NCBI GenBank assembly: GCA_022567305.1
Contig: JADFHF010000023.1
Coordinates: forward strand, 1 to 57,442
Source: Bacteroidota bacterium
GTDB lineage: Bacteria > Bacteroidota > Rhodothermia > Rhodothermales > UBA10348
Direction: 5' to 3'
DNA length: 57,442 bases
In this document: positions 1 to 9,457 of the stretch, piece by piece
Layout of the letters: every line of letters begins with the position of its first letter
Position numbering within the stretch: position 1 is the stretch's first letter
Made by a program: the position numbers and the translations under genes
Notes under the pieces: model-generated
The model's input: the letters and a program-made list of their open reading frames with translations, nothing else
What the model was told of the DNA's origin: nothing
The model's database searches: none

Positions 1-2
1 TA

Positions 3-191
3 GTGCCCGTAGGAATTAAAGTTAGAGATAACGAGTCGATCGATCGCGCATTGCGTCGATTCAAACGCGCTGTAAATAGAAGTCGCGTTCTTCGCATATT
101 TCGTGCAAATATGGCGTTCACCAAGCCATCGGAGGAACGTCGCATCGCGAAGGAGAAAGCACGGCGAAACTCGAGACGTCGTCGTTACTAA
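3..191 (+). CDS. rpsU: Small ribosomal subunit protein bS21
   Basis: A 62-residue, strongly basic protein of the bS21 family, a late-assembling 30S subunit protein near the mRNA exit/anti-SD region. The N-terminal block (VRDNESIDRALRRFKR, residues 7-22) and the Arg/Lys-rich tail ending RRRRY are family hallmarks, and the length is typical. The start read here is GTG at base 3. The window begins two bases earlier, so an upstream start or promoter cannot be excluded. A rho-independent terminator follows about 55 bases after the stop, and the next gene (kgd) converges on it. Confidence 0.93.
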   Translation: MPVGIKVRDNESIDRALRRFKRAVNRSRVLRIFRANMAFTKPSEERRIAKEKARRNSRRRRY

Positions 192-246
192 GAGACCCAT
201 CTAGATTTCTCTTCTTTGGGTTCAAAGTAACCCTAAAGAGTTGAAC

Positions 247-279
247 AAGGGTGCTCCCCATGAGGTGGCGCCCTTTTTT
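247..279 (+). terminator. Rho-independent terminator after rpsU
   Basis: Bases 247-254 (AAGGGTGC) pair with 268-275 (GCGCCCTT), giving an 8-bp stem with one G-U pair, directly followed by a run of T. It lies between the convergent rpsU and kgd stops. The T run is on the plus strand, so it mainly serves rpsU. A weaker upstream hairpin (about 214-238, with a bulge) has no T run. Confidence 0.8.
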
Positions 280-295
280 CGTATCCGAAGTGGAC

Positions 296-3200
296 CTACC
301 CGGAACGAGCCTTCGCCAGGATGGCAGCTTGTTCAGCGTGGTGGACGAGTGCGCTCCCGGTTGCGGTTGAAGCAGATGCGACGCGCCCGGCATATTCAAC
401 GCGCTTACCGACTGATTCGAGCAAATGATCAATCCGATGGCGCACAAACGACCAGGCTCCCATGTTTTCCGGCTCTTCCTGAAGCCAGACGACGTTCTTC
501 AGTTGAGGATAGCGGCTCAATTCGTCCTGAAGCTCTTTAAATGGGAACGGATAGATCTGCTCGAGCCGACATACAGCAATTCGGTGGGCCGTGTCGTCGT
601 CCTTTTTGAGTTCGTTCATCAAGTCGTAGTAGACCTTTCCGCTGCACAAAATGACTTTCTCAACCGAGTCGGTGTCAAGATCCGAACCGATCAGGGGAAG
701 AAAACGGCCTTCACTCAGCTCGTCCGGATGCGAGATCACGAGCGGGTGTCGGAGCAGACTTTTCGGTGCCATGACGACGAGCGGAGACGTGATCTGGTCG
801 CTGGCTTGCCTTCTCAAAGCATGAAAATAGTTGGCTGGAGTGGTGAAGTTGCAGACGATCATGTTGCCTTCGGCACACATTTGTAAGAACCGCTCCAGAC
901 GAGCGGAGGAATGTTCTGGCCCCTGGCCTTCATAGCCGTGCGGCAGAAGGAGTACGAGGCTACTGGTCTGCCCCCATTTTTCTTCGGCGCATGACAAAAA
1001 CTGATCGAAGATGATCTGTGCCCCGTTGCCAAAGTCACCGAACTGAGCTTCCCATATCACGAGTGCATCGGGTTCCGCGACAGAATATCCGTACTCGAAA
1101 CCGCAGGCTGCATATTCGGAAAGGAGACTGTCATAGATGTGAAGAATTCCCTGTTCATCGGCAACGTGATTGAGAGGAACATATTCTTCGTTGGTTTTCT
1201 GGTCATAGACCACGGCGTGCCGATGGCTGAATGTGCCTCGTCGAGTATCCTGGCCGCTCATCCGAATGCGTGTCCCGTCCAGCAGCAAGGTTCCGAACGC
1301 GAGGGCTTCGGCTAGACCCCAATCGACCTTCTGGTCCTCGAAGAACTGTTTCTGACGGCGTTGAAATTGCCGATCCAACTTCTTGTGGACGTTGAATGCT
1401 TCGGGGAATTTGTTCAAGGCCGTGACCACAGCGACCAAACTTTCTCTGGGACAGGCCGTCGGGATGTCCGGAAGCGTGAATTCGTCCTGAGGCTGCTCGT
1501 CTGTCTCCAGAATGATGGGTGCTACACGTTCATCGAGTTCTTTGGTGCTCTCAAAAGCATCCTGTAGCTTTCCCCGGTAGTCATCGAGCATCTTTTCGGC
1601 GGCCTCGGGGGACATGTCCCCCCGGCGCAGCAGCAGTTCAGTATAAATTTTCCTTACGGGGCGTTTAGTCTCAATCTTTTGGTAGAGGAGTGGCTGCGTA
1701 TATGATGGCTCATCCCCTTCGTTGTGACCTCGGACTCGGTAACAGAGCATATCAACAACAACATCCTTGTTGAACGCCTGTCTATAGTCCAGTGCGATTC
1801 GAGCGACACGAACACATGACTCGGGATCGTCGCCGTTTACATGAAAGATCGGTGCCTGGATCATTCGAGCGATATCGGTGGCGTACGTTGAACTTCGGGC
1901 CTCCGACGGTCCCGTCGTAAAACCGATCTGATTGTTTATGACCAGATGAATGGTCCCACCCGTATGATAACCTTGAAGCTGACTCATATTGAGTGTCTCT
2001 GCTACGACACCTTGTCCCGCGAACGCCGCGTCTCCGTGGATGAGAATTGGAATGACCGAATCTTCGTATTCCGTTTCTGAGCTCGAAAGGTCCGTGCCCC
2101 GGAGTGCCTCTTGTTTTGCCCGCACCATGCCCTCGACTACTGGATTTACAGCCTCCAAGTGACTGGGATTGGAGGCGAGAACCAACTGAATCGTATCGCC
2201 CCCGGGAGAGGTATGCTCTCCGAAAGCCCCCAAATGGTATTTGACGTCGCCAGACCCCTGGATTGTATTTGGATCCAGGCTCCCTTCAAATTCCGAGAAA
2301 ATCACCTCGTATGGCTTGTTCAGGATATTGGCAAGCACGTTCAGCCGTCCCCGATGGGCCATTCCGATGACGACTTCGCTTACACTCGTCTCGGCTGCAT
2401 CGGACAGAATTCGATCAAGTAGGGGAATGATGGTCTCTGACCCTTCAAGAGAGAATCGTTTGTGGCCAACGTACTTGGTGTGTAGAAACGTCTCGAAGGC
2501 CTCTGCCGCATTGAGCTTCTCCAGCATCCGTCGCTTCTCATCGTCCGTCAGTGACCGTTCGTCAATCGTCGCTTCAACCCGATTCTGAATCCACTCTTTC
2601 TCTCCCGGATCCGAAATATGCATGAACTCGGTTCCGATCTGACGAGTGTAGGAGGTCCTGATGATATCCAGGATGTCACGAAGCGGCATGACGTCCTTAC
2701 TTCCCAGTCCACCCGTCACAAATTCCCGATCGAGATCCCAAATTGTCAGGCCATAGTTCATGGGATCAAGTTCATCATGATAGGTCCAATCGTATCCAAG
2801 CGGATTCACGTCAGCCTGGAGGTGTCCGCGAACCCGAAAGGCTCGAATGAGCTGAAGGACGCGTGCCTGCTTGTGGATCATGTCCAGCTCGGACGTGCCA
2901 TCGGTGGAGCCCATCTGGGGCGTGGTATCGGCCGCCAGCGTAAACGGCTGATACGGAACTTTCAGGTCCGAGAAAATGGCTTCGTAGAATCCATGTTCGC
3001 CCCTGAGGAGCTGCTCGATATGCGCGAGAAAAGCACCGCTTTCGGCTCCCTGGATGACCCGGTGATCGTACGTCGACGTTATGGTCATGACCTGGGAAAT
3101 ACCGGTCTTACTCATGACATCCGGCGGGAAGGCATAGTACTGCGCGGGATAGTCTATCGAACCGATGCCGATGATGGTGCCTTGTTTGGGCATGAGCCGG

Positions 3201-3988
3201 GGTACGCTCAGATCCGTTCCAATCACTCCCGGATTCGTGATCGTAACCGTCGTACCCTCAAAATCAGAGATTTGTAGCTGATTGCTTCTAGCCCGTCGAA
3301 CAATATCATTGTAGGCACCGAGAAGCTGTCCGAAGTTGAGGTTGCCGGTATTGGGAATATTCGGCACCATGAGGGTTCGCTTTCCTCGCCGCTCGACATC
3401 AATGGCCAGACCCAGATTGATCGACTCAGGGAGCACGTGGACCGGCTTCCCATCGACTTCGGTGTAGGTCGTATTTAGATTCGGTTTTTCAATCAGTCCC
3501 TTGACGATGGCGAAGGCGATAATGTGCGTGAATGAAACCTTTTCGCCCCCGATTTGACGTTGATATTCGTTAAGCAGCCGCCGATTCTCCGCCATGAGTT
3601 TGACGGGAATGTGTCGGACGGATGTGGCAGTGGGGATAGCCAGACTGGCCTCCATGTTTTCGACCACCTTGGCAGCCGCACCGCGAATAGGTTTTGTCGG
3701 GGGCGCGGGGGTCGCGGGTTCAGGTGCTACGGGGGCCGCGGGTTCGGGTGCTGCGGGGGCCGAAGGCTCGGGTGCCTCCAATCCTGGTCGGAGTGTCGCG
3801 AGCGCATTCGATTGTTCTGGTTTAACGGCGCCGACAACCTGTCTGTGCTCCTGAGCCACAACAAACGACTCGGATGGGATGAAGTCTGCAAAAAACTCGT
3901 GCCAGCTTTCACTAACGCTATCTGGATCTTCCAGAAACTGGCGATAGAGTTCTTCTACGTATCCGGTGTTGAATCCCAGCGTGCTCAC
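296..3988 (-). CDS. kgd: Multifunctional 2-oxoglutarate decarboxylase / E2 succinyltransferase-like / E1 dehydrogenase
   Basis: A 1230-residue protein with the layout of mycobacterial Kgd/SucA. It has a short N-terminal E1-type helix (about 1-45), an Ala/Pro-rich linker (about 71-100), an E2-type acyltransferase domain (about 105-335, with the DHRVIQG active-site motif at 308-314), and a full thiamine-diphosphate E1 domain (about 365-1230: HRGRLNVLANILNKP at 545-559, GDAAFAGQG 652-660, NNQIGFTT 685-692, RVRGHNEGDEPS 751-762). By homology it decarboxylates 2-oxoglutarate in the TCA cycle. No lipoyl domain is visible, so a separate lipoyl-bearing E2 would be needed for full dehydrogenase activity. 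No sucB or lpd lies in the window. It stands alone, convergent with rpsU. Confidence 0.93.
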   Translation of the reverse strand: MSTLGFNTGYVEELYRQFLEDPDSVSESWHEFFADFIPSESFVVAQEHRQVVGAVKPEQSNALATLRPGLEAPEPSAPAAPEPAAPVAPEPATPAPPTKPIRGAAAKVVENMEASLAIPTATSVRHIPVKLMAENRRLLNEYQRQIGGEKVSFTHIIAFAIVKGLIEKPNLNTTYTEVDGKPVHVLPESINLGLAIDVERRGKRTLMVPNIPNTGNLNFGQLLGAYNDIVRRARSNQLQISDFEGTTVTITNPGVIGTDLSVPRLMPKQGTIIGIGSIDYPAQYYAFPPDVMSKTGISQVMTITSTYDHRVIQGAESGAFLAHIEQLLRGEHGFYEAIFSDLKVPYQPFTLAADTTPQMGSTDGTSELDMIHKQARVLQLIRAFRVRGHLQADVNPLGYDWTYHDELDPMNYGLTIWDLDREFVTGGLGSKDVMPLRDILDIIRTSYTRQIGTEFMHISDPGEKEWIQNRVEATIDERSLTDDEKRRMLEKLNAAEAFETFLHTKYVGHKRFSLEGSETIIPLLDRILSDAAETSVSEVVIGMAHRGRLNVLANILNKPYEVIFSEFEGSLDPNTIQGSGDVKYHLGAFGEHTSPGGDTIQLVLASNPSHLEAVNPVVEGMVRAKQEALRGTDLSSSETEYEDSVIPILIHGDAAFAGQGVVAETLNMSQLQGYHTGGTIHLVINNQIGFTTGPSEARSSTYATDIARMIQAPIFHVNGDDPESCVRVARIALDYRQAFNKDVVVDMLCYRVRGHNEGDEPSYTQPLLYQKIETKRPVRKIYTELLLRRGDMSPEAAEKMLDDYRGKLQDAFESTKELDERVAPIILETDEQPQDEFTLPDIPTACPRESLVAVVTALNKFPEAFNVHKKLDRQFQRRQKQFFEDQKVDWGLAEALAFGTLLLDGTRIRMSGQDTRRGTFSHRHAVVYDQKTNEEYVPLNHVADEQGILHIYDSLLSEYAACGFEYGYSVAEPDALVIWEAQFGDFGNGAQIIFDQFLSCAEEKWGQTSSLVLLLPHGYEGQGPEHSSARLERFLQMCAEGNMIVCNFTTPANYFHALRRQASDQITSPLVVMAPKSLLRHPLVISHPDELSEGRFLPLIGSDLDTDSVEKVILCSGKVYYDLMNELKKDDDTAHRIAVCRLEQIYPFPFKELQDELSRYPQLKNVVWLQEEPENMGAWSFVRHRIDHLLESVGKRVEYAGRVASASTATGSALVHHAEQAAILAKARSG

Positions 3989-4121
3989 TTCTTACTTCGG
4001 GTAGGTTTTGAGAGCGACGTCCACTAACGATTCCGGCGAGGGAAGGATTCTCGCAGGGCGAGATGGACGCAACAGGGTTGTTCTAGGGCGTGGTTATTGA
4101 GCGTTTTCCTCAAGCGTGGAT

Positions 4122-5117
4122 TTAGAGCCATCTCTCCTTACGATACCACTGAATCGTCTCGTCGATCCCGGACCAGAGATCTTTGTCGGGCACGTAATCG
4201 AAGTCGGCGGTAGCTTTTGAATGATCGCACATGAGACAAGCGTACCGGATTTCAGCGGCTTTCTCGCGATTCAAAGGGGGGTATGTCCCTGTCAGCTTTC
4301 CAGCCAGTTCGGATACGGCTCCAATCGTGCTGACCAGGAATCGTGGTATGGGAATCGTTAAAACCCGCCGGCCAAGCGCCGTCGCACTCGCATCTCGGAT
4401 TTCATTCCAACTGTACTGCGAGGCGCCACCCAGGAAATACGTCTCACCATTCGTATTGTCGGAATAGCCGGCCTGGACCATTCCCCGTACCAGGTCGCTG
4501 ACGTGCACGAGGCTCAGCGCTTTCTTTTTTCCGGATCCTACGATCGGACAGAATCCACGATTGAGAGACCGGAAATATGTGAATAGGTCGGACTCGCGGG
4601 GGCCATAAACAGCGGGTGGACGGACGATGACAATGGGTAAATCAGACGTGAACGAGTGAACGAGCTCTTCCATCATGGCTTTACTCCGTCCGTACTGGCT
4701 GATCGGCTGAAGAGGTGTTGTCTCGGTGGCTACGTTCACTTTCGACCACCCGATGGTTGCCAGGCTGCTGGTGACGACTACCTTTTTTAAATCCGGATTC
4801 AGCGAACGAACGGTTTCTAAGAGATACCCGCTACCTTCGATATTTGCTTCCTGGAAATCCTGCCAGGTCTGGGCTCTGGTTAACGCAGCAACATGGAAGA
4901 CGTAGTCTGCACCCTCGACTCCCTTCGCCAAGGCCGCTTTGTCTGACATGCTTCCACGAACCGTAGTGATGGGTAGTCCCGTCAGGTATTTGGGGTCTGT
5001 TCGAACCAGACAACGGACTTCCTGAAAGCTATTCCCTAAAAGATATTCGACCAAATGGCTTCCGACAAAGCCGGTTCCACCCGTTACAAAAGCAATATGG
5101 CGATTATCAGCGGGCAC
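4122..5117 (-). CDS. NAD-dependent epimerase/dehydratase (extended SDR)
   Basis: A 331-residue extended short-chain dehydrogenase/reductase. The Rossmann motif GGTGFVG is at 13-19, and the active-site pair Y142/K146 lies in QYGRSK after a serine-containing TSSLATIG strand. The C-terminal half is of the NAD(P)-dependent epimerase/3-beta-HSD-like type that modifies nucleotide sugars or steroid/hopanoid-like substrates. The sequence does not fix the substrate. Its ATG overlaps the last codons of the upstream rlmD-like gene by 11 bases, which suggests translational coupling although the functions look unrelated. Confidence 0.85.
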   Translation of the reverse strand: MPADNRHIAFVTGGTGFVGSHLVEYLLGNSFQEVRCLVRTDPKYLTGLPITTVRGSMSDKAALAKGVEGADYVFHVAALTRAQTWQDFQEANIEGSGYLLETVRSLNPDLKKVVVTSSLATIGWSKVNVATETTPLQPISQYGRSKAMMEELVHSFTSDLPIVIVRPPAVYGPRESDLFTYFRSLNRGFCPIVGSGKKKALSLVHVSDLVRGMVQAGYSDNTNGETYFLGGASQYSWNEIRDASATALGRRVLTIPIPRFLVSTIGAVSELAGKLTGTYPPLNREKAAEIRYACLMCDHSKATADFDYVPDKDLWSGIDETIQWYRKERWL

Positions 5118-6507
5118 GGAGTTTCACCACATTCTCGACATGATAGGTATGCGGAAAGAGGTCTACGGGCTGAACCATTTCAATGGAATAATCCTCATTC
5201 AACAGGGCCAGGTCTTTCGCCTGCGTTAAAGGGTTGCAGCTGATGTAGACAAACCGCTCGGGTCGCAGACGGCCAATCTGTTTGACGACTTTGGGATGCA
5301 TACCCGCTCTTGGCGGATCAACGATGAGCACATCGGGTCGGCCGTATTCGTCAATCAAGTCATCTTTGAAGATGCGCATCATGTCGCCGGTTACGAATGT
5401 CACATTTTCGACTCCGTTCGATTTCGCATTCTGACGGGCATTTTCTACGGCCTCTTCGATCAGTTCGATTCCCACGACCTGGCGGACTCTATCCGCGACG
5501 AACAGCGAAATCGTTCCGGCGCCGGAGTATAGATCGTAGACCAGATCGTCGGACTTCAGGTCGGCATAGTCGGCACTGATCTCGTAAAGTTTCTTTGCCT
5601 GATTTGTATTGGTTTGAAAGAACGCATTGGAGGCAATTTCAAACTGTTGATCACCGATCTTTTCTACAATCGTACCGGGTCCGAAAATGGTCTTCGTTTC
5701 TTCGCCGAAGGCTGTTTGTGCAACCGTGGAATTGATCGTATTGACGAACGTTGTGACTTCCGGAAACGAAGACTGAAGGTAGGCGCTGAACTGTTCCATT
5801 CGATCCGCATCAAATCGACTCGTTACGAGGTTAACCATCAAATCGTTCGTCGCGCTTGCAAATCTGAATACCAGATGGCGCAAATAACCCGTGTGGTTTC
5901 GAATATGCCACGGCAACCATCCGTTCTCGAGGACAAACGAGCGAATGCCGTTCAATAGTCGATTGCCCACTTTGGGATGAAGATGGCATTCCTCAATATC
6001 GAGTACCTTGTTGAAACTACCCGGGGCGTGGAGTCCTAGGGCAAAGGACGTGTCGAACACCTCGTCCGTAGCGATTTCTTCGGTTGTGAGCCAGCGCTCG
6101 GCGCTGAAAGAGAACTCCATCTTGTTTCGGTAGCCGAAAATTTGTTCCGAACCGATGGTCGGAAGCACGTCAATACCCTCGAATCCGCCATGATGCTCGA
6201 GTGCTTCCTGCACGGATAGTCGTTTGGCCTCCAGTTGGGCCTGATAGTTCACGTGTTGCCATTTGCAGCCGCCACACGTTCCGAAGTACGGACACTCAGG
6301 AAGTATTCGGTCACTCGAGGCTTCCAGTACTTCTATGGGTATGGCTTCTGCATATTTGCGCTTTGCCTTGGTAACCCGCACTCGAATACGGTCCCCAGGC
6401 ACCCCACCGGGTACGAACACAACATACCCGTCGACGCGAGCGATCGATTTGCCTCGGTCGGCAAATTTTTCAACCTCGACCGTGATTTCGGAGCCTCTTT
6501 TCAACAT
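5107..6507 (-). CDS. rlmD: 23S rRNA (uracil-5-)-methyltransferase, RlmD/RumA family
   Basis: A 466-residue SAM-dependent RNA m5U methyltransferase. An N-terminal TRAM domain (about 1-60) is followed by an iron-sulfur cysteine cluster (C72, C78, C81 in CPYFGTCGGC, with a likely fourth ligand in EECHLHP). The C-terminal Rossmann methyltransferase has DLYSGAGTISL, the DPPRAG motif and the catalytic cysteine in YISCNP near residue 423. TrmA/RlmC/RlmD specificity cannot be read with certainty. The TRAM plus Fe-S layout favours the rRNA enzymes. It is the first gene of a two-gene overlapping unit with the SDR. Confidence 0.88.
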   Translation of the reverse strand: MLKRGSEITVEVEKFADRGKSIARVDGYVVFVPGGVPGDRIRVRVTKAKRKYAEAIPIEVLEASSDRILPECPYFGTCGGCKWQHVNYQAQLEAKRLSVQEALEHHGGFEGIDVLPTIGSEQIFGYRNKMEFSFSAERWLTTEEIATDEVFDTSFALGLHAPGSFNKVLDIEECHLHPKVGNRLLNGIRSFVLENGWLPWHIRNHTGYLRHLVFRFASATNDLMVNLVTSRFDADRMEQFSAYLQSSFPEVTTFVNTINSTVAQTAFGEETKTIFGPGTIVEKIGDQQFEIASNAFFQTNTNQAKKLYEISADYADLKSDDLVYDLYSGAGTISLFVADRVRQVVGIELIEEAVENARQNAKSNGVENVTFVTGDMMRIFKDDLIDEYGRPDVLIVDPPRAGMHPKVVKQIGRLRPERFVYISCNPLTQAKDLALLNEDYSIEMVQPVDLFPHTYHVENVVKLRAR

Positions 6508-6537
6508 CGTTCTTAATCAGTGGGGTATAGGACCCGC

Positions 6538-9147
6538 TTAAAATGCATGACCAATTCCGAATTGGAAGAGGGGGTCTTTGAGCTTGTCGGGGAAGAAATC
6601 TCCCTTTCGGAGTGGATCCTGAACTTTGAATGCCATATCGAGCCTGAGAATCAGATAGTCCCAGGCGAGGCGGACTCCAAGTCCTGCGCCGACGCCGAAA
6701 TCATTGATAAACTCGGTCGCGCGGAAATGGCCCTGTTCCGTCCCCGGATTTCTAGATCCGAACCAGACATTTCCAGCGTCCAAAAATAAAGCGATGATCC
6801 AATCAGCTGCCAGGATGTTGCGACCAAACGTGTGCCGGAGTTCAACACTGGTCTCCAACTTGATTTCACCTCCGATAATATTGGTGGTCTCTGTGCTAAT
6901 CGTATCGGCTTCAGAAATGAATGAGGCCGAGCCCGGCCCAAGTTCTCGAAGGCTCCATGCCCTTACGCTGGAAGCCCCACCACTGTAAAACCGCCGGTCA
7001 AACGGGATAACGTCGGCATCTCCGGTTGGGTGGCCTACGCCGAATATAAACTTCCATGCGAGAACAGATCGAGAATTGATTCGGTAATATCGCCTCAAAT
7101 CAGCAACGAACCGAACATACTGTCGATAGATCATCCGGCCGGAAGAACCCCGTCCCTTGAAGAAGGGGAGGCCCGGAAGACTTCCCTCAATCTCACCCGG
7201 AGAGTAGATGTAGCGATCAAGCAGATATCCCAAATTTCCTCCGATCTCAAACGATGTTTCGTAGGCGTAGCCATCAGACCGGCGAAACAGATCTACATTG
7301 GCCGATCGAAAGGAGTAACGAAAGGCATTGTTGAACTGAGGGACGGTGTAATCCTCTATAATCTGGGCAGCCTGTACCGGGTCTTCGATCAAGCGAAGAA
7401 TATCATCCAGAAAGAATTTCTGAAACCCATCGAGTGTGTCTGGATTGCTCACCGTGATGTCCACCAGGTCCAGAAACGACGTCAGTGTTCGCGAGTGACG
7501 GAGCTCGAAGCGATACTGAGCCCGTCCTTTTCCTCTCAGCACAAGGCGAAGCGCATCTCGCCGGGCCGCCAACAGAGTGATCGAAAACTGGGTTCTAGCC
7601 TCATACAAATTGAGGAGTCGGTCCAGGGCGCCCAGCGGGAATGTCAGATACGGGTATGAGAGGCTGGTCGTCACTTCCCATTGTGCCGACGTGAATCCAC
7701 CGGGTCCTCCAAGATCGGCGGCCAGGGATCCGTTCGTGGACAGCTGGAATCGTTCGCTACCCCCAAACAGATTCAGGTTACTATATGTGATTCCTATACC
7801 GGCCCCGAATTCGTTGTCTGCGCCTTCCAGATCCCCGGTTCGTTGAAGCATAAACGTTTCAAACCGGATTTGATGCCGGAGTCGGGTTTGAAGATTGAAT
7901 CTGTGGTTAATCCGGGTCCCACTAGATCTTGTCGAATCTTCTCCGGTAGGTACGATTTCAGTAAATGAGAAAACGCCGGTCGCGTCGAGTCGGCGCTTGG
8001 TTGCCAGAAGTTGGCTCGCATCGTATGTATCCCCCGGTCGAAAACGCAGGGCGCGTGTTAATACGTCGAAATCAAGCTTGTTTTCGCCACTGAAACCGGC
8101 AGTAGCCACACCTCCTTCGATCCCGTCCTCGGACGACTCGAGTGGTTCCGATTGAGTCCGAGCGGTGGCTGCCGATACAGGTCCTGCGACGACAAAGTCT
8201 ACGTTTCCGAATCGATAACGAGGGCCGAGACGAATATCGATCGTGACATCAAATGAATCTGGTTTAGCCTGCCAAATGACAGCGTGGATCGAGTCGCGAA
8301 TCACAGCTGCGTAACCGGAATTTCTGAGGGCGGTCATCAGGCGCCCCCGTTCCAATTGCAGCAAGGGTTCTGAGTATCTCAGATTTCTTGGTGGGTACTC
8401 CAGCGGATTCAACGGGTCAAAATCGTTGGCCGGTATGAGGGACTGACGAACAATGGCTACCTGTTCATCCAGACCGATGTGATCCAGACCGTTGTATTTC
8501 ATGGTGCGGATGTAGGTCGGTTTGCCGGCGTTAATCTGGAATTCCACTCGGACCCGGTCGGTTTCTCCGATGGGTATCAAATGGGCAGTCACGGCTGCCG
8601 AACGAAAACCCTCGCGTTCATAAAATAGACGGAGTCGTTCAATGTCGGCTGCTACCAGAGATGAATCGAGATGAGCCGGAGGCTCGCCGATCGCCTGAAA
8701 GGCTCGTCCGATCTTCCCGCCAAAGGTTTTCGCGCCGAGCTGATAAAGCCAGAGCCACCACGTAAATCCCGGGACGCCCAGAAGATTGCGATTCGGTCGG
8801 GTCCGAACGTGCAATCGAAGCTGATCATTGCCAAAAAACAGATCGCCTACGAAAGTGACTTTAGCTACTCTTTTCGACTCGATTTCCGGTTCAACTGACT
8901 GCGCATATGCGGAACGTGGATTCGCTAAGCAGACCAGAAGAAAAAAGACGAGTGCCAACAGACCGGGAGTCGTCGCTATACGTGTGGAGGCGAAACCTGA
9001 AAATTTTGCTAGATTACAAGTGATCGGGTCAGTTAAGACGTGTCGGGGCGAACTAATGACGTGCCTGGGAACAGCGCGTTCCGGAATGGGAGGCGCTATT
9101 CGTCTTCGAAAAAGAAATCGTCGTCGGCCGTTGGATAATCCGGCCAT
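6538..9147 (-). CDS. BamA/TamA (D15, Omp85)-family outer-membrane protein
   Basis: A protein of up to 869 residues. A hydrophobic signal segment (TPGLLALVFFLLVCLAN) ending near SAYAQS is followed by POTRA-like repeats (about 90-420) and a C-terminal D15-type beta-barrel. The barrel ends in a hydrophobic strand with a terminal Phe (FQFGIGHAF), as expected of a Bam substrate. It probably inserts or exports proteins at the outer membrane, like a TamA or second BamA. The start is doubtful: the ATG at 9147 lies 52 bases inside the upstream DUF2795 gene. The first ~20 residues (Arg-rich) are simply another frame of that gene's acidic tail. A non-ATG start just below 9096 is possible, but no clear ATG, GTG or TTG fits before the signal peptide. 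Confidence 0.82.
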   Translation of the reverse strand: MAGLSNGRRRFLFRRRIAPPIPERAVPRHVISSPRHVLTDPITCNLAKFSGFASTRIATTPGLLALVFFLLVCLANPRSAYAQSVEPEIESKRVAKVTFVGDLFFGNDQLRLHVRTRPNRNLLGVPGFTWWLWLYQLGAKTFGGKIGRAFQAIGEPPAHLDSSLVAADIERLRLFYEREGFRSAAVTAHLIPIGETDRVRVEFQINAGKPTYIRTMKYNGLDHIGLDEQVAIVRQSLIPANDFDPLNPLEYPPRNLRYSEPLLQLERGRLMTALRNSGYAAVIRDSIHAVIWQAKPDSFDVTIDIRLGPRYRFGNVDFVVAGPVSAATARTQSEPLESSEDGIEGGVATAGFSGENKLDFDVLTRALRFRPGDTYDASQLLATKRRLDATGVFSFTEIVPTGEDSTRSSGTRINHRFNLQTRLRHQIRFETFMLQRTGDLEGADNEFGAGIGITYSNLNLFGGSERFQLSTNGSLAADLGGPGGFTSAQWEVTTSLSYPYLTFPLGALDRLLNLYEARTQFSITLLAARRDALRLVLRGKGRAQYRFELRHSRTLTSFLDLVDITVSNPDTLDGFQKFFLDDILRLIEDPVQAAQIIEDYTVPQFNNAFRYSFRSANVDLFRRSDGYAYETSFEIGGNLGYLLDRYIYSPGEIEGSLPGLPFFKGRGSSGRMIYRQYVRFVADLRRYYRINSRSVLAWKFIFGVGHPTGDADVIPFDRRFYSGGASSVRAWSLRELGPGSASFISEADTISTETTNIIGGEIKLETSVELRHTFGRNILAADWIIALFLDAGNVWFGSRNPGTEQGHFRATEFINDFGVGAGLGVRLAWDYLILRLDMAFKVQDPLRKGDFFPDKLKDPLFQFGIGHAF

Positions 9148-9314
9148 AACTCCTCAATGCTTTCGTAGGGTTCTCCGTCGTCCTCCGTGAGTCGAAGGTT
9201 GTCCATTACCTCTGCAGGGGCGCCTGTTCGATTGGCATAATCGATCAATTCATCCTTGGTCGCGGGCCACGGAGCATCCTCCAAATGCGTCGCCAAATCT
9301 AGTGTCCAGTACAT
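9096..9314 (-). CDS. DUF2795 domain protein
   Basis: A 72-residue acidic protein that begins MYWTLDLATHLEDAPWPATKDELIDY in overlapping short blocks typical of DUF2795 proteins of Bacteroidota and relatives. The tail is very acidic (DDDFFFEDE). The function is unknown. DUF2795 proteins are small helical proteins that often sit beside unrelated housekeeping genes. It is immediately upstream of, and possibly co-transcribed with, the D15-family gene, whose longest reading overlaps it by 52 bases. Confidence 0.8.
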   Translation of the reverse strand: MYWTLDLATHLEDAPWPATKDELIDYANRTGAPAEVMDNLRLTEDDGEPYESIEELWPDYPTADDDFFFEDE

Positions 9315-9457
9315 CTATCTCATTCAAAACTCACGGTGACCGTATCGGCAGGGACGATACTGTCCTACTCAGACAAAGTCAAGGCCGTTCCGATTCGTTT
9401 CGAACGCCATTTTTACGACTAGATCGACCCTCAGGTGACCCAAGGCCATGAAATAGA

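Noticed and set aside
3554-4027. Gly/Cys-rich open frame on the plus strand
   Set aside because: It is the antisense of the Pro/Ala-rich linker of Kgd. The low-complexity composition is mirrored, so the frame is a shadow.
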